DNA of 64,000 nucleotides from Halomarina litorea (GCF_024227715.1 NZ_CP100448.1:682001-746000); one strand, 5' to 3'; numbered from the stretch's first letter, positions 1-8,348 are shown. Numbers and translations are program-made. Notes: a model not told the origin generated them from the sequence alone.

Positions 1-881
1 TCGACGTAGGTGGGCCGCGCATCGCGCAGGGCGGCGAGGTCCGCCCGGCCGGTGAGTCGGTGGCTCACGAGCAGGTCGGCCTGCGAGACGGCCACCGCGG
101 GGAGTGCGCTCGGGCGCTGGGTGGCCGCCGCGAGGCTCACGCCCGGCCCGCGCCCCCGCGTGAGGAGTCGCCGGAGCGCGGGGGCCGCGAGGCCGTCGAA
201 GAAGGCGTGGGCCTCGTCGACGACGAGCCACGGGTGCCGGTCCGTGCTCCCCTCGACGCGCGCCCGGTAGCAGTCGTCCGCGACGGCCCGACAGACGGCG
301 TTCATCGGGGCGCGGTCGAGGCCCGAGCAGTCGAGGACGGTCACCTCGGGACCGAAGAGGTCCGGCGCATCGGCGTCGAAGACGCCCCACGAGGCGGCGA
401 GCGCGAGGTGGTTCGCGGCCGCGCGGCGCGTGTCCCCGTCGGCCCGCGCGTTCGCGACGAACTCGTGCATCCCGGCGAACGTGTCGCACTCCGTCGCGGC
501 CCGCCAGACCAGCGCCCCCGTCGCGCCCGTCGGGTCGAGGCCAAGGAGATCACACCACGAGCGCGGGTCGAGGGCGTCCGCGCGGACCGAGGGGTCGACG
601 ACCGACGCGGGAACGTCGCCGGGGGCGTCAGCGAGCGTCCGGAACGCACCCATCGGGTCCACGACGACCGGCGCGATGGCGTCCACGCGGGCGAGTTCCT
701 CGCAGAGGACGCCGAGCGTGTAGGTCTTTCCCGCCCCGCGCTTGCCGACGACGAGGGCGGCGTGGGGGCCGCCGAGGTCGAGTCCCACCTCCTCGCCGAG
801 GCTCCCGTCGCGGGCGCGGTACGCGCCGAGGTGCCCGACGGGGCCGCGCAGGTCGCCCGCCGGGGCGCCGAGTACGTGCAT
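1..881 (-). CDS. HerA/VirD4-like P-loop ATPase, partial
   Basis: The gene starts at ATG 881 and runs off the left edge, leaving about 293 codons with no stop. It has a Walker A motif (GKRGAGKT, about residues 46-53), a Walker B (WLVVDEAHAFF, about 220-230), and a following stretch (RGRGPGVSLAAATQRPSALP) typical of HerA/FtsK/VirD4 (DUF87-like) ATPases. Family knowledge suggests a hexameric DNA- or macromolecule-pumping ATPase, but the substrate cannot be told. A TATA-like element (plus-strand 'gatttcaac' near 908) lies 27 bases upstream, which implies a leaderless mRNA and supports the start. It is divergent from the small membrane protein at 957, with 75 bases between them. The C-terminal part lies outside the window. 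Confidence 0.8.
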   Translation of the reverse strand, partial: MHVLGAPAGDLRGPVGHLGAYRARDGSLGEEVGLDLGGPHAALVVGKRGAGKTYTLGVLCEELARVDAIAPVVVDPMGAFRTLADAPGDVPASVVDPSVRADALDPRSWCDLLGLDPTGATGALVWRAATECDTFAGMHEFVANARADGDTRRAAANHLALAASWGVFDADAPDLFGPEVTVLDCSGLDRAPMNAVCRAVADDCYRARVEGSTDRHPWLVVDEAHAFFDGLAAPALRRLLTRGRGPGVSLAAATQRPSALPAVAVSQADLLVSHRLTGRADLAALRDARPTYV

Positions 882-956
882 GGGGCGGGGTGGTCCCGTG
901 AACCGATTTCAACGCTCGCACGAGGGTTCAAGTACCGAGACGGGACCACCGGCGGT

Positions 957-1424
957 ATGCGACAGCGACTCCGCGAGCGACTCCGTGCACTCGTCCGCGA
1001 CGACCGCGCCATCGAGGGACTGCCCATCAGACTCGTCATCGCCCTCGTGGTTGGGGTGGCCAGCCTCAGCGTGATGATGAACATGCTCTCGGGCGTGCAG
1101 GGCCTCGCGGTGGTGGAACTGGACACGAAACCCGTCCCCGAGGTGGTCGGAGAGGGAGACGAGGAACTCGCGGTACAGGTCGTGACGCCGGACGGAACGC
1201 CCGTCGAGGGGGCGACCGTCATCGCGAAGAGCGGGACCGCGCGGCTCGACGGCGTGAAAGACGACAGGACGAACGCGAGCGGGTTCGCGACGTTCGACGT
1301 CGCCCCGAGACTCGGACCGAATCAGGTCGACGGGACGGTGAAGTTCACCGTCAAACCCCCCGCCGGGAGTGAGTACGTCGACCGCCGGGAGAACACGGTC
1401 GTGCTGGTGGTCGAGGGGAAGTAG
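957..1424 (+). CDS. Membrane-anchored Ig-like (carboxypeptidase-regulatory-like) protein
   Basis: A 155-aa protein. A charged N-terminus (about residues 1-21) is followed by one hydrophobic segment (about 22-44, with LVIALVVGVASLSVMMNML), then a beta-rich domain with the 'VVTPDGTPVEGATVIAKSG' turn typical of carboxypeptidase-regulatory/Ig-like folds. It is most likely anchored in the membrane with its C-terminal domain outside. It resembles short haloarchaeal proteins of the DUF7382 type, from memory only. The start is set by a TATA-like 'gttcaagta' about 27 bases upstream. The gene ends one base before the convergent methyltransferase gene. No function is claimed. Confidence 0.75.
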   Translation: MRQRLRERLRALVRDDRAIEGLPIRLVIALVVGVASLSVMMNMLSGVQGLAVVELDTKPVPEVVGEGDEELAVQVVTPDGTPVEGATVIAKSGTARLDGVKDDRTNASGFATFDVAPRLGPNQVDGTVKFTVKPPAGSEYVDRRENTVVLVVEGK

Positions 1425-1425
1425 G

Positions 1426-2178
1426 TCACCGCGAGTCGAGGCGCTCGTCCCAGTCGAGCCACTCCTGTTCCCACCCGCGCCGGCCGTGGGAGTTGCGCTC
1501 GGCGTGTTCACGGTCCTCGCGGACCGTCCGGTTGCGCTCGACGGTACCCGACTGCTCGCCGTCGACGAGCATTGGCTGGAACGCGATGGGGCCGAAGCGC
1601 TCCGACACCCGCCCGGCGGCGTCTACCGCGACGAGCGACTGCTGGTTCCCGCCGAGTGGCATCACGAGGCGGCCCTCGTCGGCCAGTTGTCGGACGAGTG
1701 CCCGGGGCGGTTCGAGCGCGGCCGCTTCGAGGAGAATCCGGTCGTAGGGGGCGTACTCGGGGAGGCCGTCGCCGCCGTTGCGGCAGTCGACGAGTACCGC
1801 GCCGTAGCCGGCGGCGGCGAGATTCGCCCGCGCGTCGAGGACCATCCGGCGGGAGATGTCGACGGCCTGTACCGTCGAGGCCCCGGCTATCTCGGCGACG
1901 ACGGCGGTGGTGTAGCCGACGCCCGCGCCCACGACGAGGACGTTGTCGTCGGGTTCCGTCTCCAGCGCTTCCAGCAGGCGGGCGGCGGTACTCGGCGCGA
2001 GCACGGTGGTCCCGTGGCGCTCGAAGGCCCGGTCGGCGTAGGCGGCGCGTTCGTCGCCCACGAACTCGTGGCGCGGGACGGCCCGCATGGCGACGCTGAC
2101 ACTGTCGCTCCGGACGCAGCCCTTCGCCTCATACTCCAGGCTGTCGACCATGTCGTCCCGGAGCACCGCGCTGTCCAT
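1426..2178 (-). CDS. Protein-L-isoaspartate O-methyltransferase paralogue (divergent)
   Basis: A 250-aa Rossmann methyltransferase of the PCMT family, alignable with the canonical copy at 3910-4542. Both have the RHEFV element, a glycine-rich SAM loop, and a PE(Y/H)APYDR segment. Two signature regions differ. The family's 'QT(I/V)S.P' pre-loop motif is replaced by TTVLAPS, and the usual E-I-G-T-G SAM loop reads VVGAGVGY. A charged C-terminal tail of about 45 residues is extra. The family repairs isoaspartyl residues using SAM, but the changed motifs make the substrate here uncertain. A TATA-like element near 2205 overlaps the end of the upstream methyltransferase gene. Confidence 0.8.
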   Translation of the reverse strand: MDSAVLRDDMVDSLEYEAKGCVRSDSVSVAMRAVPRHEFVGDERAAYADRAFERHGTTVLAPSTAARLLEALETEPDDNVLVVGAGVGYTTAVVAEIAGASTVQAVDISRRMVLDARANLAAAGYGAVLVDCRNGGDGLPEYAPYDRILLEAAALEPPRALVRQLADEGRLVMPLGGNQQSLVAVDAAGRVSERFGPIAFQPMLVDGEQSGTVERNRTVREDREHAERNSHGRRGWEQEWLDWDERLDSR

Positions 2179-2199
2179 GCTCGCTGTCGGGGTTCGACG

Positions 2200-3210
2200 C
2201 TAATCAATCGCGCGGCCCACGACCGCGCGGTCGGCCAGTCCCGGGACCGCCTCGACGCTCCCCGCGAACCCGGCATCGGCCAGCCACCCGGTGAGCGCCG
2301 CCGCGTCGTGGCACGCGCCGGTCCCCCCCGACGCGAGGGCCTCGAGGGCGACGAGCGACGCGTCCGGCGTCTCGCCGCGGACCGCGTCGACGACGACGGC
2401 GACACCGCCTCCCCCGTTCGCCCGTCCGTCAGCATTCCCCTCGCGTGCCCGGTCGGTCCCACATTCGTCCTCGCCCGTCCCGGCGACCGCCGCCCGGGCG
2501 TTCTCGAACAGTCGCCGGACCGCCGCCTCGTCGTGGCGATGGAGCACGCCGGTCGCGAAGACGAGGTCGACGGGAGCGGCGTCAACCGAGGGGAGGTCCA
2601 CCAGTGGGTCCCCGGCGACGAGTCGGACTCGCTCGTGTTCGAGGCTCTTCCGGTTGACCGCGGTCCGTTCGGGCGTGTCGAGGAGCGTCACGTCGAACCC
2701 GCGCTCGGCGAACTCGACGGCGTGCCTGCCCGCCGGGTCGGCGAGGACGAGGACGGACGCTGCGGCCGGGCGCTCGCGGACGGCGGCGGTGACGGCGGCC
2801 CTGACCGCAGTGTCGTCGCGGGCCGCGCCCGCGCCCATCTCGTTGCGGAGCCAGTGTTCGCCCCGGTCGGGCGGGTGGCCGGTCCGCATCGTCTCGGGGA
2901 GCGCCACCCAGTCGTCCAACACGTCGAGGGCGTGCGGGAGGCGGCCAATGGAGCGCACGTCCGTCTTCGTGACGAACCCGAGCAGGCGGTTCGTGGGCTG
3001 GTACTCCCCGCCCACCTCCCGGAGGAACCCCCGGTCGGCGAGTGCGGTCACGACGAGGGCTGCCGCGCGTTCGCTCACGCCCGTCTCGGCGGCCACGCCC
3101 TCGGGCGTCCCCGTCGTCGTCACCAGTGCGTCGAGCGCGCCGCTGTGCCGGGCGGCGGCGAGGAGGAGCAGTTCGCGGTAGTCTCCGGTCGTGCGGTCTC
3201 GGGTGGGCAT
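2200..3210 (-). CDS. SAM-dependent methyltransferase with N-terminal winged helix
   Basis: A 336-aa protein. Residues 1-75 look like a winged helix/dimerisation domain (VAAETGVSERAAALVVTAL), as in O-methyltransferase family 2. Residues 150-335 form a class I methyltransferase fold, with ASVLVLADPAGRHAVEFAERG as the SAM loop and DLVFATGVLHRHD as the post-II acidic motif. A low-complexity insert (about 255-275, Gly/Ala/Asp-rich) interrupts the C-terminal half. The substrate is unknown. A TATA-like element near 3237 fits a leaderless start at 3210. The next gene on the same strand, the PCMT paralogue, begins 21 bases after this stop, so the two may be read together. Confidence 0.8.
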   Translation of the reverse strand: MPTRDRTTGDYRELLLLAAARHSGALDALVTTTGTPEGVAAETGVSERAAALVVTALADRGFLREVGGEYQPTNRLLGFVTKTDVRSIGRLPHALDVLDDWVALPETMRTGHPPDRGEHWLRNEMGAGAARDDTAVRAAVTAAVRERPAAASVLVLADPAGRHAVEFAERGFDVTLLDTPERTAVNRKSLEHERVRLVAGDPLVDLPSVDAAPVDLVFATGVLHRHDEAAVRRLFENARAAVAGTGEDECGTDRAREGNADGRANGGGGVAVVVDAVRGETPDASLVALEALASGGTGACHDAAALTGWLADAGFAGSVEAVPGLADRAVVGRAID

Positions 3211-3284
3211 GCCTCACGTACCGCGGCGAGCGACAAAACGATGGGCGACCGGCCTGCGAGCCATCTCCACCCCACGACACGCCA

Positions 3285-3587
3285 TCAGGTCCGATACACC
3301 CGGAGTGTCCCCCCGAGCGAGACGACGACGAGGTGGTACCCGTACTCGAAGGGGACGTAGCCCGCGTTCCCGGGCGTATCGGTCGTCTCGCCGACGAGGG
3401 CCTGCAGGTCGTCCCAGTCGACGACGCCGTCGAGTGTCGCCAGCACTCGCTCGCGACCGTCGCCGGACACGGGGACGAGTGCGTCTGCCACTGCCGTCCT
3501 GAGACTCTCACCTCCCGCCACAGTGGTTCGGTAGACCTGCGTGTACTCGGCGAACAGGTCGACCATCGGTCCCTCTCCCTCCGGCAT
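3285..3587 (-). CDS. Small conserved-looking hypothetical protein
   Basis: A 100-aa acidic soluble protein with no recognised domain. Ala/Val-rich helices (residues 10-60) are followed by a C-terminal beta hairpin (YGYHLVVVSLGGTLRVYRT). A TATA-like element (minus strand 'cttactag', near 3615) sits 27 bases before ATG 3587, which favours this start over the internal Met at residue 8. Codon use is typical of the neighbourhood, with high GC at third positions. No function is proposed. Confidence 0.65.
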   Translation of the reverse strand: MPEGEGPMVDLFAEYTQVYRTTVAGGESLRTAVADALVPVSGDGRERVLATLDGVVDWDDLQALVGETTDTPGNAGYVPFEYGYHLVVVSLGGTLRVYRT

Positions 3588-3728
3588 GCGCCGGGGTACT
3601 CACATCTGACTAGTAAGTCCGGTGGCTAGCGGATGAGGGTGTCGTGAGGGCCAGTCTCGTCCGAACCGACTCTACGGTGCGGTACCACTCCGCACAATAC
3701 CTATACGTGACGAATCGTAGGCACGACC

Positions 3729-3902
3729 ATGGAGGGGATCGATGGGTGGACGGTCTGGTGTCTGGAGTGTGAGTTCGAGGGCATGGCGAGCCGCGAGGGT
3801 CTCGCGAGTCGTCTGGCGGAGGCGCACCGGTCGGCGTCTGACCACAGCGTTGGATACGGGACGAGCGGGGACGTAGAGACGCTTCGGTTCGAGCCGACCT
3901 GA
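3729..3902 (+). CDS. 57-aa CxxC protein
   Basis: ATG 3729 to TGA 3900-3902 encodes 57 residues: MEGIDGWTVWCLECEFEGMA, then SREGLASRLAEAHRSASDH, then GV-rich ending in RFEPT. One CxxC pair (CLEC, residues 11-14) with His33 and His39 could bind zinc in the style of the many tiny haloarchaeal zinc-finger proteins. The helix ASRLAEAHRSASDH resembles the helical half of a C2H2 finger. A TATA-like 'acaatac' near 3698 fits an almost leaderless start. A 6-bp inverted repeat (3677-3682 with 3690-3695) abuts the promoter. The role is unknown. Confidence 0.65.
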   Translation: MEGIDGWTVWCLECEFEGMASREGLASRLAEAHRSASDHSVGYGTSGDVETLRFEPT

Positions 3903-3909
3903 CCGATGC

Positions 3910-4542
3910 TCACTCGCCGCGCATGGGGACGAAGCGGACCCGCCCGTCCGTCCGCCGGTCGAGCGACCCGTCCTCTCCCTTCTCGACGACGACGAGTTCC
4001 TGGACGTCCGTCCCGACCGGGGCGACGACGCGACCGCCGGGCCGGACCTGTTCGACGACGCTATCGGGGAGCGAGGCGGCCGCACAGGTCAGGTACGCCG
4101 CGTCGTAGGGCGCGTGTTCGGGCCACCCCTCGTGGCCGTCGCCAGCGCGCACGTGGACGCCCCCGTAGCCGAGGCGGGCCAGTCGCTCGCGGGCCGCGTC
4201 GGCCAGTTCGGACTGGAACTCGATGGAGTAGACGTTGCCCGCGCCGACCAGTTCCGCCGTGACGGCGGCGTGGTAGCCACACCCCGTCCCGATTTCGAGC
4301 ACCCGGTCGCCCGGCGAGAGGGCGAGGTGGTCGCAGATGATGGCGACCATGTGCGGCGCGCTGACGGTCTGGTCGTGCCCGATGGGGAGCGGTCGGTCCT
4401 CGTAGGCCCGGTCGCGGTACTCCTCGGGGACGAACTCGTGGCGCGAGACCGTCCGTATCGCTTCGAGGACGGACTCGCGGGTGACGCGACCGCTCCGCGA
4501 CAGGGCGTCGACGAGTGCGTTCCGCTCGGCGTCGTGTGTCAT
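3910..4542 (-). CDS. pcm: Protein-L-isoaspartate O-methyltransferase
   Basis: A 210-aa protein that methylates isoaspartyl/D-aspartyl residues of aged proteins with SAM, starting their repair. All family landmarks are present: RHEFVPEE (residues 34-41), the QTVSAPHMVA pre-loop (58-67), the SAM loop VLEIGTGCGYHAAV (81-94), NVYSIE (103-108) and the GDGHEGWPEHAPYD motif. The length matches archaeal PCMT. It starts 9 bases after the stop of the HVO_0476-type gene on the same strand and has no TATA-like element of its own, so it is probably cotranscribed. Compare the divergent paralogue at 1426-2178. Confidence 0.95.
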   Translation of the reverse strand: MTHDAERNALVDALSRSGRVTRESVLEAIRTVSRHEFVPEEYRDRAYEDRPLPIGHDQTVSAPHMVAIICDHLALSPGDRVLEIGTGCGYHAAVTAELVGAGNVYSIEFQSELADAARERLARLGYGGVHVRAGDGHEGWPEHAPYDAAYLTCAAASLPDSVVEQVRPGGRVVAPVGTDVQELVVVEKGEDGSLDRRTDGRVRFVPMRGE

Positions 4543-4551
4543 GGGGTCACG

Positions 4552-5202
4552 TCACCAGACCGACCAGGCGTCGCTCGTCTCGTCGTCGCCGTAGACGCGC
4601 TTGATGTCCTTGGCGAGGGCGCCGTCGCCCCGGTGGTCGAGTTGCGAGTGGTCGTACTCCCGGGCGTCCTCGCGCAGGCGGATGGACTTCACGGTGAACT
4701 CTTCCTCGCCGAACGTCTCCGTCTCGCCGACGACGAACTCCTGGTCGCCCGGCAGGAGCAGTTTCAGGCTCCGCGTGGCGTCGTGGCGGCCGTCACGCGG
4801 GTTCAGCGTCACCGGGACGTTGACGTTGTCGACGGCGCGCGTCCAGAACGTCTCTACCTCCTCGGCGGGGGCGCTCTCGACTCGCTGCTCGTTCGCTATC
4901 TGGAGGCTCGTGATACGAACGGTCATGAGGGCCTCCTCGGTGTCGACGATGAACTCCTCGCCGACGGCGACGACTTCCTCGGCGGGCGCGGACACCCGCG
5001 TCTTGAACGACTCGCCGTCCTGCGAGACGATGACGGTGCGTTCGACCTCCCGTTCCTCCTCGATGGTCGTCTTGTGCGTGTGGCCGCACTCCGTACAGCG
5101 GACGGTCGCCGTCGTGCCCGGTGAGAGCACCTCGTGGACCGTCTCGAGGTCCGGCGAACAGGCCGGACAGGCGACGGCGAGCCGCTCTGCTGGTTCGCTC
5201 AT
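4552..5202 (-). CDS. HVO_0476-family zinc finger protein
   Basis: A 216-aa protein with an N-terminal zinc ribbon (CPAC, residues 11-14, and CTEC, residues 35-38), followed by an all-beta, acidic domain containing a repeated 'EEVVAVGEEF / EFVVGETETF' pattern. It matches the haloarchaeal family named after HVO_0476, in which this gene neighbours pcm and the aminopeptidase, as it does here. A TATA-like 'ccttttacg' near 5229 supports the start and gives pcm its promoter. The biochemical role is unknown. Confidence 0.85.
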   Translation of the reverse strand: MSEPAERLAVACPACSPDLETVHEVLSPGTTATVRCTECGHTHKTTIEEEREVERTVIVSQDGESFKTRVSAPAEEVVAVGEEFIVDTEEALMTVRITSLQIANEQRVESAPAEEVETFWTRAVDNVNVPVTLNPRDGRHDATRSLKLLLPGDQEFVVGETETFGEEEFTVKSIRLREDAREYDHSQLDHRGDGALAKDIKRVYGDDETSDAWSVW

Positions 5203-5243
5203 ATCCCGTGTTCTTGGTGCGGACGTAAAAGGGCGTCTGTGTG

Positions 5244-5279
5244 CGCGGTTCGAAGCGACCGCAGGGAGCGAGAACCGCG
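5244..5279. repeat. Inverted repeat between aminopeptidase and HVO_0476-type gene
   Basis: A perfect 8-bp stem, CGCGGTTC (5244-5251) with GAACCGCG (5272-5279), and a 20-base loop. It lies about 100 bases beyond the aminopeptidase stop and about 40 bases upstream of the next gene on the same strand. It could end aminopeptidase transcription or be a regulatory hairpin. No U-tract is visible. Confidence 0.4.
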
Positions 5280-5380
5280 GGAACCGGGCGGCGCTACTCG
5301 ACCGACGGGAGGTCCACTTCCTCGCCGCCTCGCGGTTTCACCACTCGGCTCATTGAGGTCGCCTCACCTGCTCGCTCGTC

Positions 5381-6331
5381 TCACTCGCTCGCAGGCAGCT
5401 TGACGACCTCGCCGTCGGCGTACACGGTCGGTTCCCGGATGATGCCGTCCAGATGGAGGGGCGCGTCGGTGTCGCCGCCGATACCCGCGTCGTCGCCGAT
5501 GGCGATGTGGACCGTCTCGGCGGCCTTCTCGTCCAGCAGGACACTGCCCACGAGTTCGGTGACGGCGACGTTCGTCCCGATGCCGAGTTCCGCGAGGTTG
5601 TAGGCGTCTCGGCCCACTTCCTCCGCGCCCGTCTCGACCTGTTCGCGCACGTCGTCGTCCGAGATGCGGGTGACGTAGCCGTCCTCCACGTCGAACTCCA
5701 GCGGTTCGCCCTCGACGAGGCCGTGGGGCATCATCGTCCCGTCGACGACGTACGTGCCGTTGGCGTTCTCGGGGCTGACGAACGTCTCTCCCGCCGGCAG
5801 GTTCGAGAATGTCCCCGCCTCGTGGACGATGCCGGTGTCCTGTCGCCACTCGCGGTCGCCGGGTTCGAACGTGATGTCGGTGCCGCGGGGCGTCGTGACC
5901 CGTACCTCGCTCGCGCCGGCAACCTGGTCGTACACCTCGCGCGTGTGACGTTCGATGGCGTCGTAGTCGGCGTCCAGCCCGGTCGTGAACACCTCCTCGG
6001 TGATGCCGGGCAGGGTCGCGCCGCGCGCGCCCGCCTCCATCGCGGCCGACCGTGCGCGGGTGTGACTGATGCTCTTCGTGGTGGGCGCGAGGAACACGTC
6101 CACCTCGCACATGGCGGCGGCGACGGCGGCGGGCGGTTCCTCGCCGTGCTGGTTGCCCGGCGGGTACCGGAGGATGCTCGCGTCGTCCGTGACGGCGAGT
6201 GCGGCCTCGTAGAGGGCCTCGCCGATTGGCCGGCGCTTGTCGTCGGTGACGACGAGACAGGACTCGTCGCTCCCGAGTGCCATGCACTGTTCGATGGCCG
6301 TCCGGGCGGGGGCCGCGAGGTGATCGCTCAT
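5381..6331 (-). CDS. Aminopeptidase (M29/leucyl aminopeptidase-like)
   Basis: A 316-aa protein of the haloarchaeal aminopeptidase family related to peptidase family M29/AmpS. Supporting stretches are the Ala/Glu-rich N-terminal domain, DVFLAPTTKSISHTRARSAA, the metal-site-like NLAELGIGTN (residues near 250) and GDDAGIGGDTDAPLHLD near the C-terminus. It should remove N-terminal residues from peptides in the cytoplasm using divalent metals. I chose ATG 6331 (MSDHLAAPART) over an in-frame ATG 39 bases upstream because a TATA-like 'gggctaacc' near 6358 gives a leaderless start at 6331. Gene order with pcm and the HVO_0476 protein is a familiar haloarchaeal cluster. Confidence 0.85.
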   Translation of the reverse strand: MSDHLAAPARTAIEQCMALGSDESCLVVTDDKRRPIGEALYEAALAVTDDASILRYPPGNQHGEEPPAAVAAAMCEVDVFLAPTTKSISHTRARSAAMEAGARGATLPGITEEVFTTGLDADYDAIERHTREVYDQVAGASEVRVTTPRGTDITFEPGDREWRQDTGIVHEAGTFSNLPAGETFVSPENANGTYVVDGTMMPHGLVEGEPLEFDVEDGYVTRISDDDVREQVETGAEEVGRDAYNLAELGIGTNVAVTELVGSVLLDEKAAETVHIAIGDDAGIGGDTDAPLHLDGIIREPTVYADGEVVKLPASE

Positions 6332-6419
6332 GGTCGGGAGTTCCCGCCCGGGCCGGTTAGCCCTTGCCACATCCGTCGAGTCCCCGGGTACCGGGGGGCT
6401 CCCCGCCGAACGATCCGAG

Positions 6420-6435
6420 GACTCGCTTTCGAGTA
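6420..6435 (+). promoter_or_regulatory. Candidate TrmB-type operator upstream of GAPDH
   Basis: GACT-N7-GAGTA (6420-6423, 6431-6435) differs at one base from the TACT-N7/8-GAGTA motif described for TrmB of Halobacterium salinarum, which controls gluconeogenic genes. It lies about 28 bases upstream of the GAPDH TATA element, where an activator could act. Confidence 0.45.
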
Positions 6436-6461
6436 AATCCGTGCGCGGGACGCAGTAAGCG

Positions 6462-6474
6462 CGAAATAATTATC
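6462..6474 (+). promoter_or_regulatory. Promoter (BRE/TATA) of type II GAPDH
   Basis: An AT-rich 'cgaaataattatc' in GC-rich surroundings, centred about 35 bases before ATG 6503. It predicts transcription starting near 6494 with a very short leader. Confidence 0.7.
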
Positions 6475-6502
6475 CCCGTCGCCGGGGCACGTCCGAACAG
6501 TA

Positions 6503-7564
6503 ATGATGAAAGTCGGCATCAACGGCTACGGCACCATCGGCAAGCGCGTCGCGGACGCCGTCGCCGCCCAGCCCGATATGGAACTCGTGGGCGTCGCGAA
6601 GACCCGCCCGAACTTCGAGGCGGAGACCGCTGTACGAAAGGGCTACCCGCTCTACGCCGCCATCGAGGAGCGCATGCCGCGCTTCGAGGAGGCGGGCATC
6701 GATGTCGCGGGACCGGTCGAGGACCTCGTGGAGGCGTCGGACGTCGTCGTCGACGCCTGTCCCTCCGGCATCGGTGCGGACAACAAGTCGATGTACGAGG
6801 AGTACGACACTCCCGCGCTCTATCAGGGCGGTGAGGACGCCGACCTCGTGGACGTGAGCTTCAACGCCCGGAGCAACTTCTCGGAGGCCGAGGGTGCGGA
6901 CCACGTCCGCGTCGTCTCCTGTAACACGACCGGTCTCTCGCGGCTGTTCGCCCCGCTCGTCGAGGAGTACGGCGTGGAGAAGGCCCGCGTGACCCTCGTC
7001 CGGCGCGGCGGCGACCCCGGCCAGACCGGGCGCGGCCCCATCAACGACATCCTCCCGAACCCGGTGACGCTCCCCTCGCACCACGGCCCCGACGTGAACA
7101 CCATCTTCCCGGACCTCAACATCGACACGCTCGGGATGAAGGTGCCCGCGACGCTGATGCACACCCACAGCGTGAACGTCCAGTTGGAGGAGGTGCCCAC
7201 CGCCGAGGAGGTCCGCGACCTCCTCGCCGAGGAGTCCCGCCTGTTCCTCATCCCGGAGAGCTACGACATCGACGGCGCAGGCAAACTCAAGGAGTTCGCG
7301 ATGGACCAGGGCCGCCCGCGCGGGGACATCTGGGAGAACTGCATCTGGGCGGAGTCCATCACCGTCGAGGACGGTGTTGCGCCGAAGGGGCAACAAGGCG
7401 GAGGCGGCGACGCCGCCGGAGCGGACCTCTACCTGTTCCAGGCCATCCACCAGGAGTCCGACGTGGTACCCGAGAACGTCGACGCAGTCCGTGCGGTCCT
7501 CGGCGAGACGGACGCCGAGGAGAGCATGGCGACGACGGACGAGGCCATGGGAATGGGGTTCTGA
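6503..7564 (+). CDS. gapB: Type II glyceraldehyde-3-phosphate dehydrogenase
   Basis: A 353-aa archaeal-type (class II) GAPDH, interconverting glyceraldehyde 3-phosphate and 1,3-bisphosphoglycerate with NAD(P). In haloarchaea this isozyme serves mainly gluconeogenesis. Visible are the N-terminal nucleotide-binding loop [13 protein letters not shown] (residues 4-16), the catalytic SCNTTGLSR with Cys140, and [14 protein letters not shown] Gly-rich insert ([11 protein letters not shown]) lies near residue 300. The gene begins ATGATG; the second Met (6506) is an equally good start. It has its own promoter and a TrmB-like site upstream, and is divergent from the aminopeptidase. Confidence 0.97.
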   Translation: MMKVGINGYGTIGKRVADAVAAQPDMELVGVAKTRPNFEAETAVRKGYPLYAAIEERMPRFEEAGIDVAGPVEDLVEASDVVVDACPSGIGADNKSMYEEYDTPALYQGGEDADLVDVSFNARSNFSEAEGADHVRVVSCNTTGLSRLFAPLVEEYGVEKARVTLVRRGGDPGQTGRGPINDILPNPVTLPSHHGPDVNTIFPDLNIDTLGMKVPATLMHTHSVNVQLEEVPTAEEVRDLLAEESRLFLIPESYDIDGAGKLKEFAMDQGRPRGDIWENCIWAESITVEDGVAPKGQQGGGGDAAGADLYLFQAIHQESDVVPENVDAVRAVLGETDAEESMATTDEAMGMGF

Positions 7565-7622
7565 GGAATCGAACGTCGACCCGTTCAGAAGGTTTTTGCG
7601 GCGAAGGCTCGTGTACACGCCT

Positions 7623-8021
7623 ATGGGACCACGTGACAGGGACGACCGGGACCCGTTCAACGATATTTTCCGCGAACTCAGCCGCATGATGGACGAGATG
7701 ATGGGTGTCGAGGGCGGTATCAACGTCCAGAGCGCCGCCGACGCGGGCTTCGGCGACGACGTGCACATCGCGACCCAGAAGGACGACGACCACGTCTACG
7801 TCGTCGCCGACCTGCCGGGCGTCGAGAAGGACGCCATCGACATCAAGTGCGACGGCCGCACCCTCACCATCGGCGCCGCGACGGACCACCGCGAGTACGA
7901 GGAACGCCTCCGCCTGCCCGTCCCCGTGGACGAGCACTCCGCCTCCGCGACGTTCAAGAACGGCATCCTCGAGATTACCTTCGGGCGCGCCGACGCCTCC
8001 GCGAACATCGACCTCGACTGA
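7623..8021 (+). CDS. Hsp20/alpha-crystallin small heat shock protein
   Basis: A 132-aa chaperone that holds unfolding proteins. A Met-rich N-terminal arm (RELSRMMDEMMGVEGG) precedes the alpha-crystallin domain (about residues 45-130), which has VYVVADLPGVEKDAIDIK and the conserved G-x-L/I pattern in KNGILEITF. The start at 7623 is supported by a TATA-like 'ggtttttgc' near 7594 and by the family's usual length. It follows the GAPDH gene by 58 bases with its own promoter. The C-terminal IxI/V motif is weak (ANIDLD). Confidence 0.92.
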   Translation: MGPRDRDDRDPFNDIFRELSRMMDEMMGVEGGINVQSAADAGFGDDVHIATQKDDDHVYVVADLPGVEKDAIDIKCDGRTLTIGAATDHREYEERLRLPVPVDEHSASATFKNGILEITFGRADASANIDLD

Positions 8022-8128
8022 GTCTCCCCCGGTCCGTTCCGCACCACTGCTCGCGTCTCACCCCGTATCGACGGGTACGTCGTTCGTCTACCGAGTCGTG
8101 GACGTCCTCGTTCCCCTGCTGGGTGAGT

Positions 8129-8153
8129 GAGCGTCACGCCGAGCATGACGCTC
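8129..8153 (+). terminator. Hairpin downstream of hsp20, possible terminator
   Basis: A perfect 8-bp stem GAGCGTCA (8129-8136) with TGACGCTC (8146-8153) and a 9-base loop, 107 bases after the hsp20 stop. There is no U-run, so the terminator role is only a suggestion. Confidence 0.35.
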
Positions 8154-8348
8154 GCGAGCGCGTACTGCTTCTCGCGGAACCCCTCCGGGGGCGACAGGGG
8201 GTGGAAACGACGGCCGCACCGACGACCTGTAGGTCCGCTTCCTGCCCCGAGTGGCGGCCTCGGTGCGCCCTCCGGTCGGCCGGGGTGCCGGGTCCCCGAT
8301 TCCGCCGGCCCCGCGGGGGACCACCGGTAATACGTGGCGCCGCCTGCA

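Noticed and set aside
1369-3360. A plus-strand open frame of 663 codons
   Set aside because: Antisense shadow of two methyltransferase genes; no family features and unusual composition.
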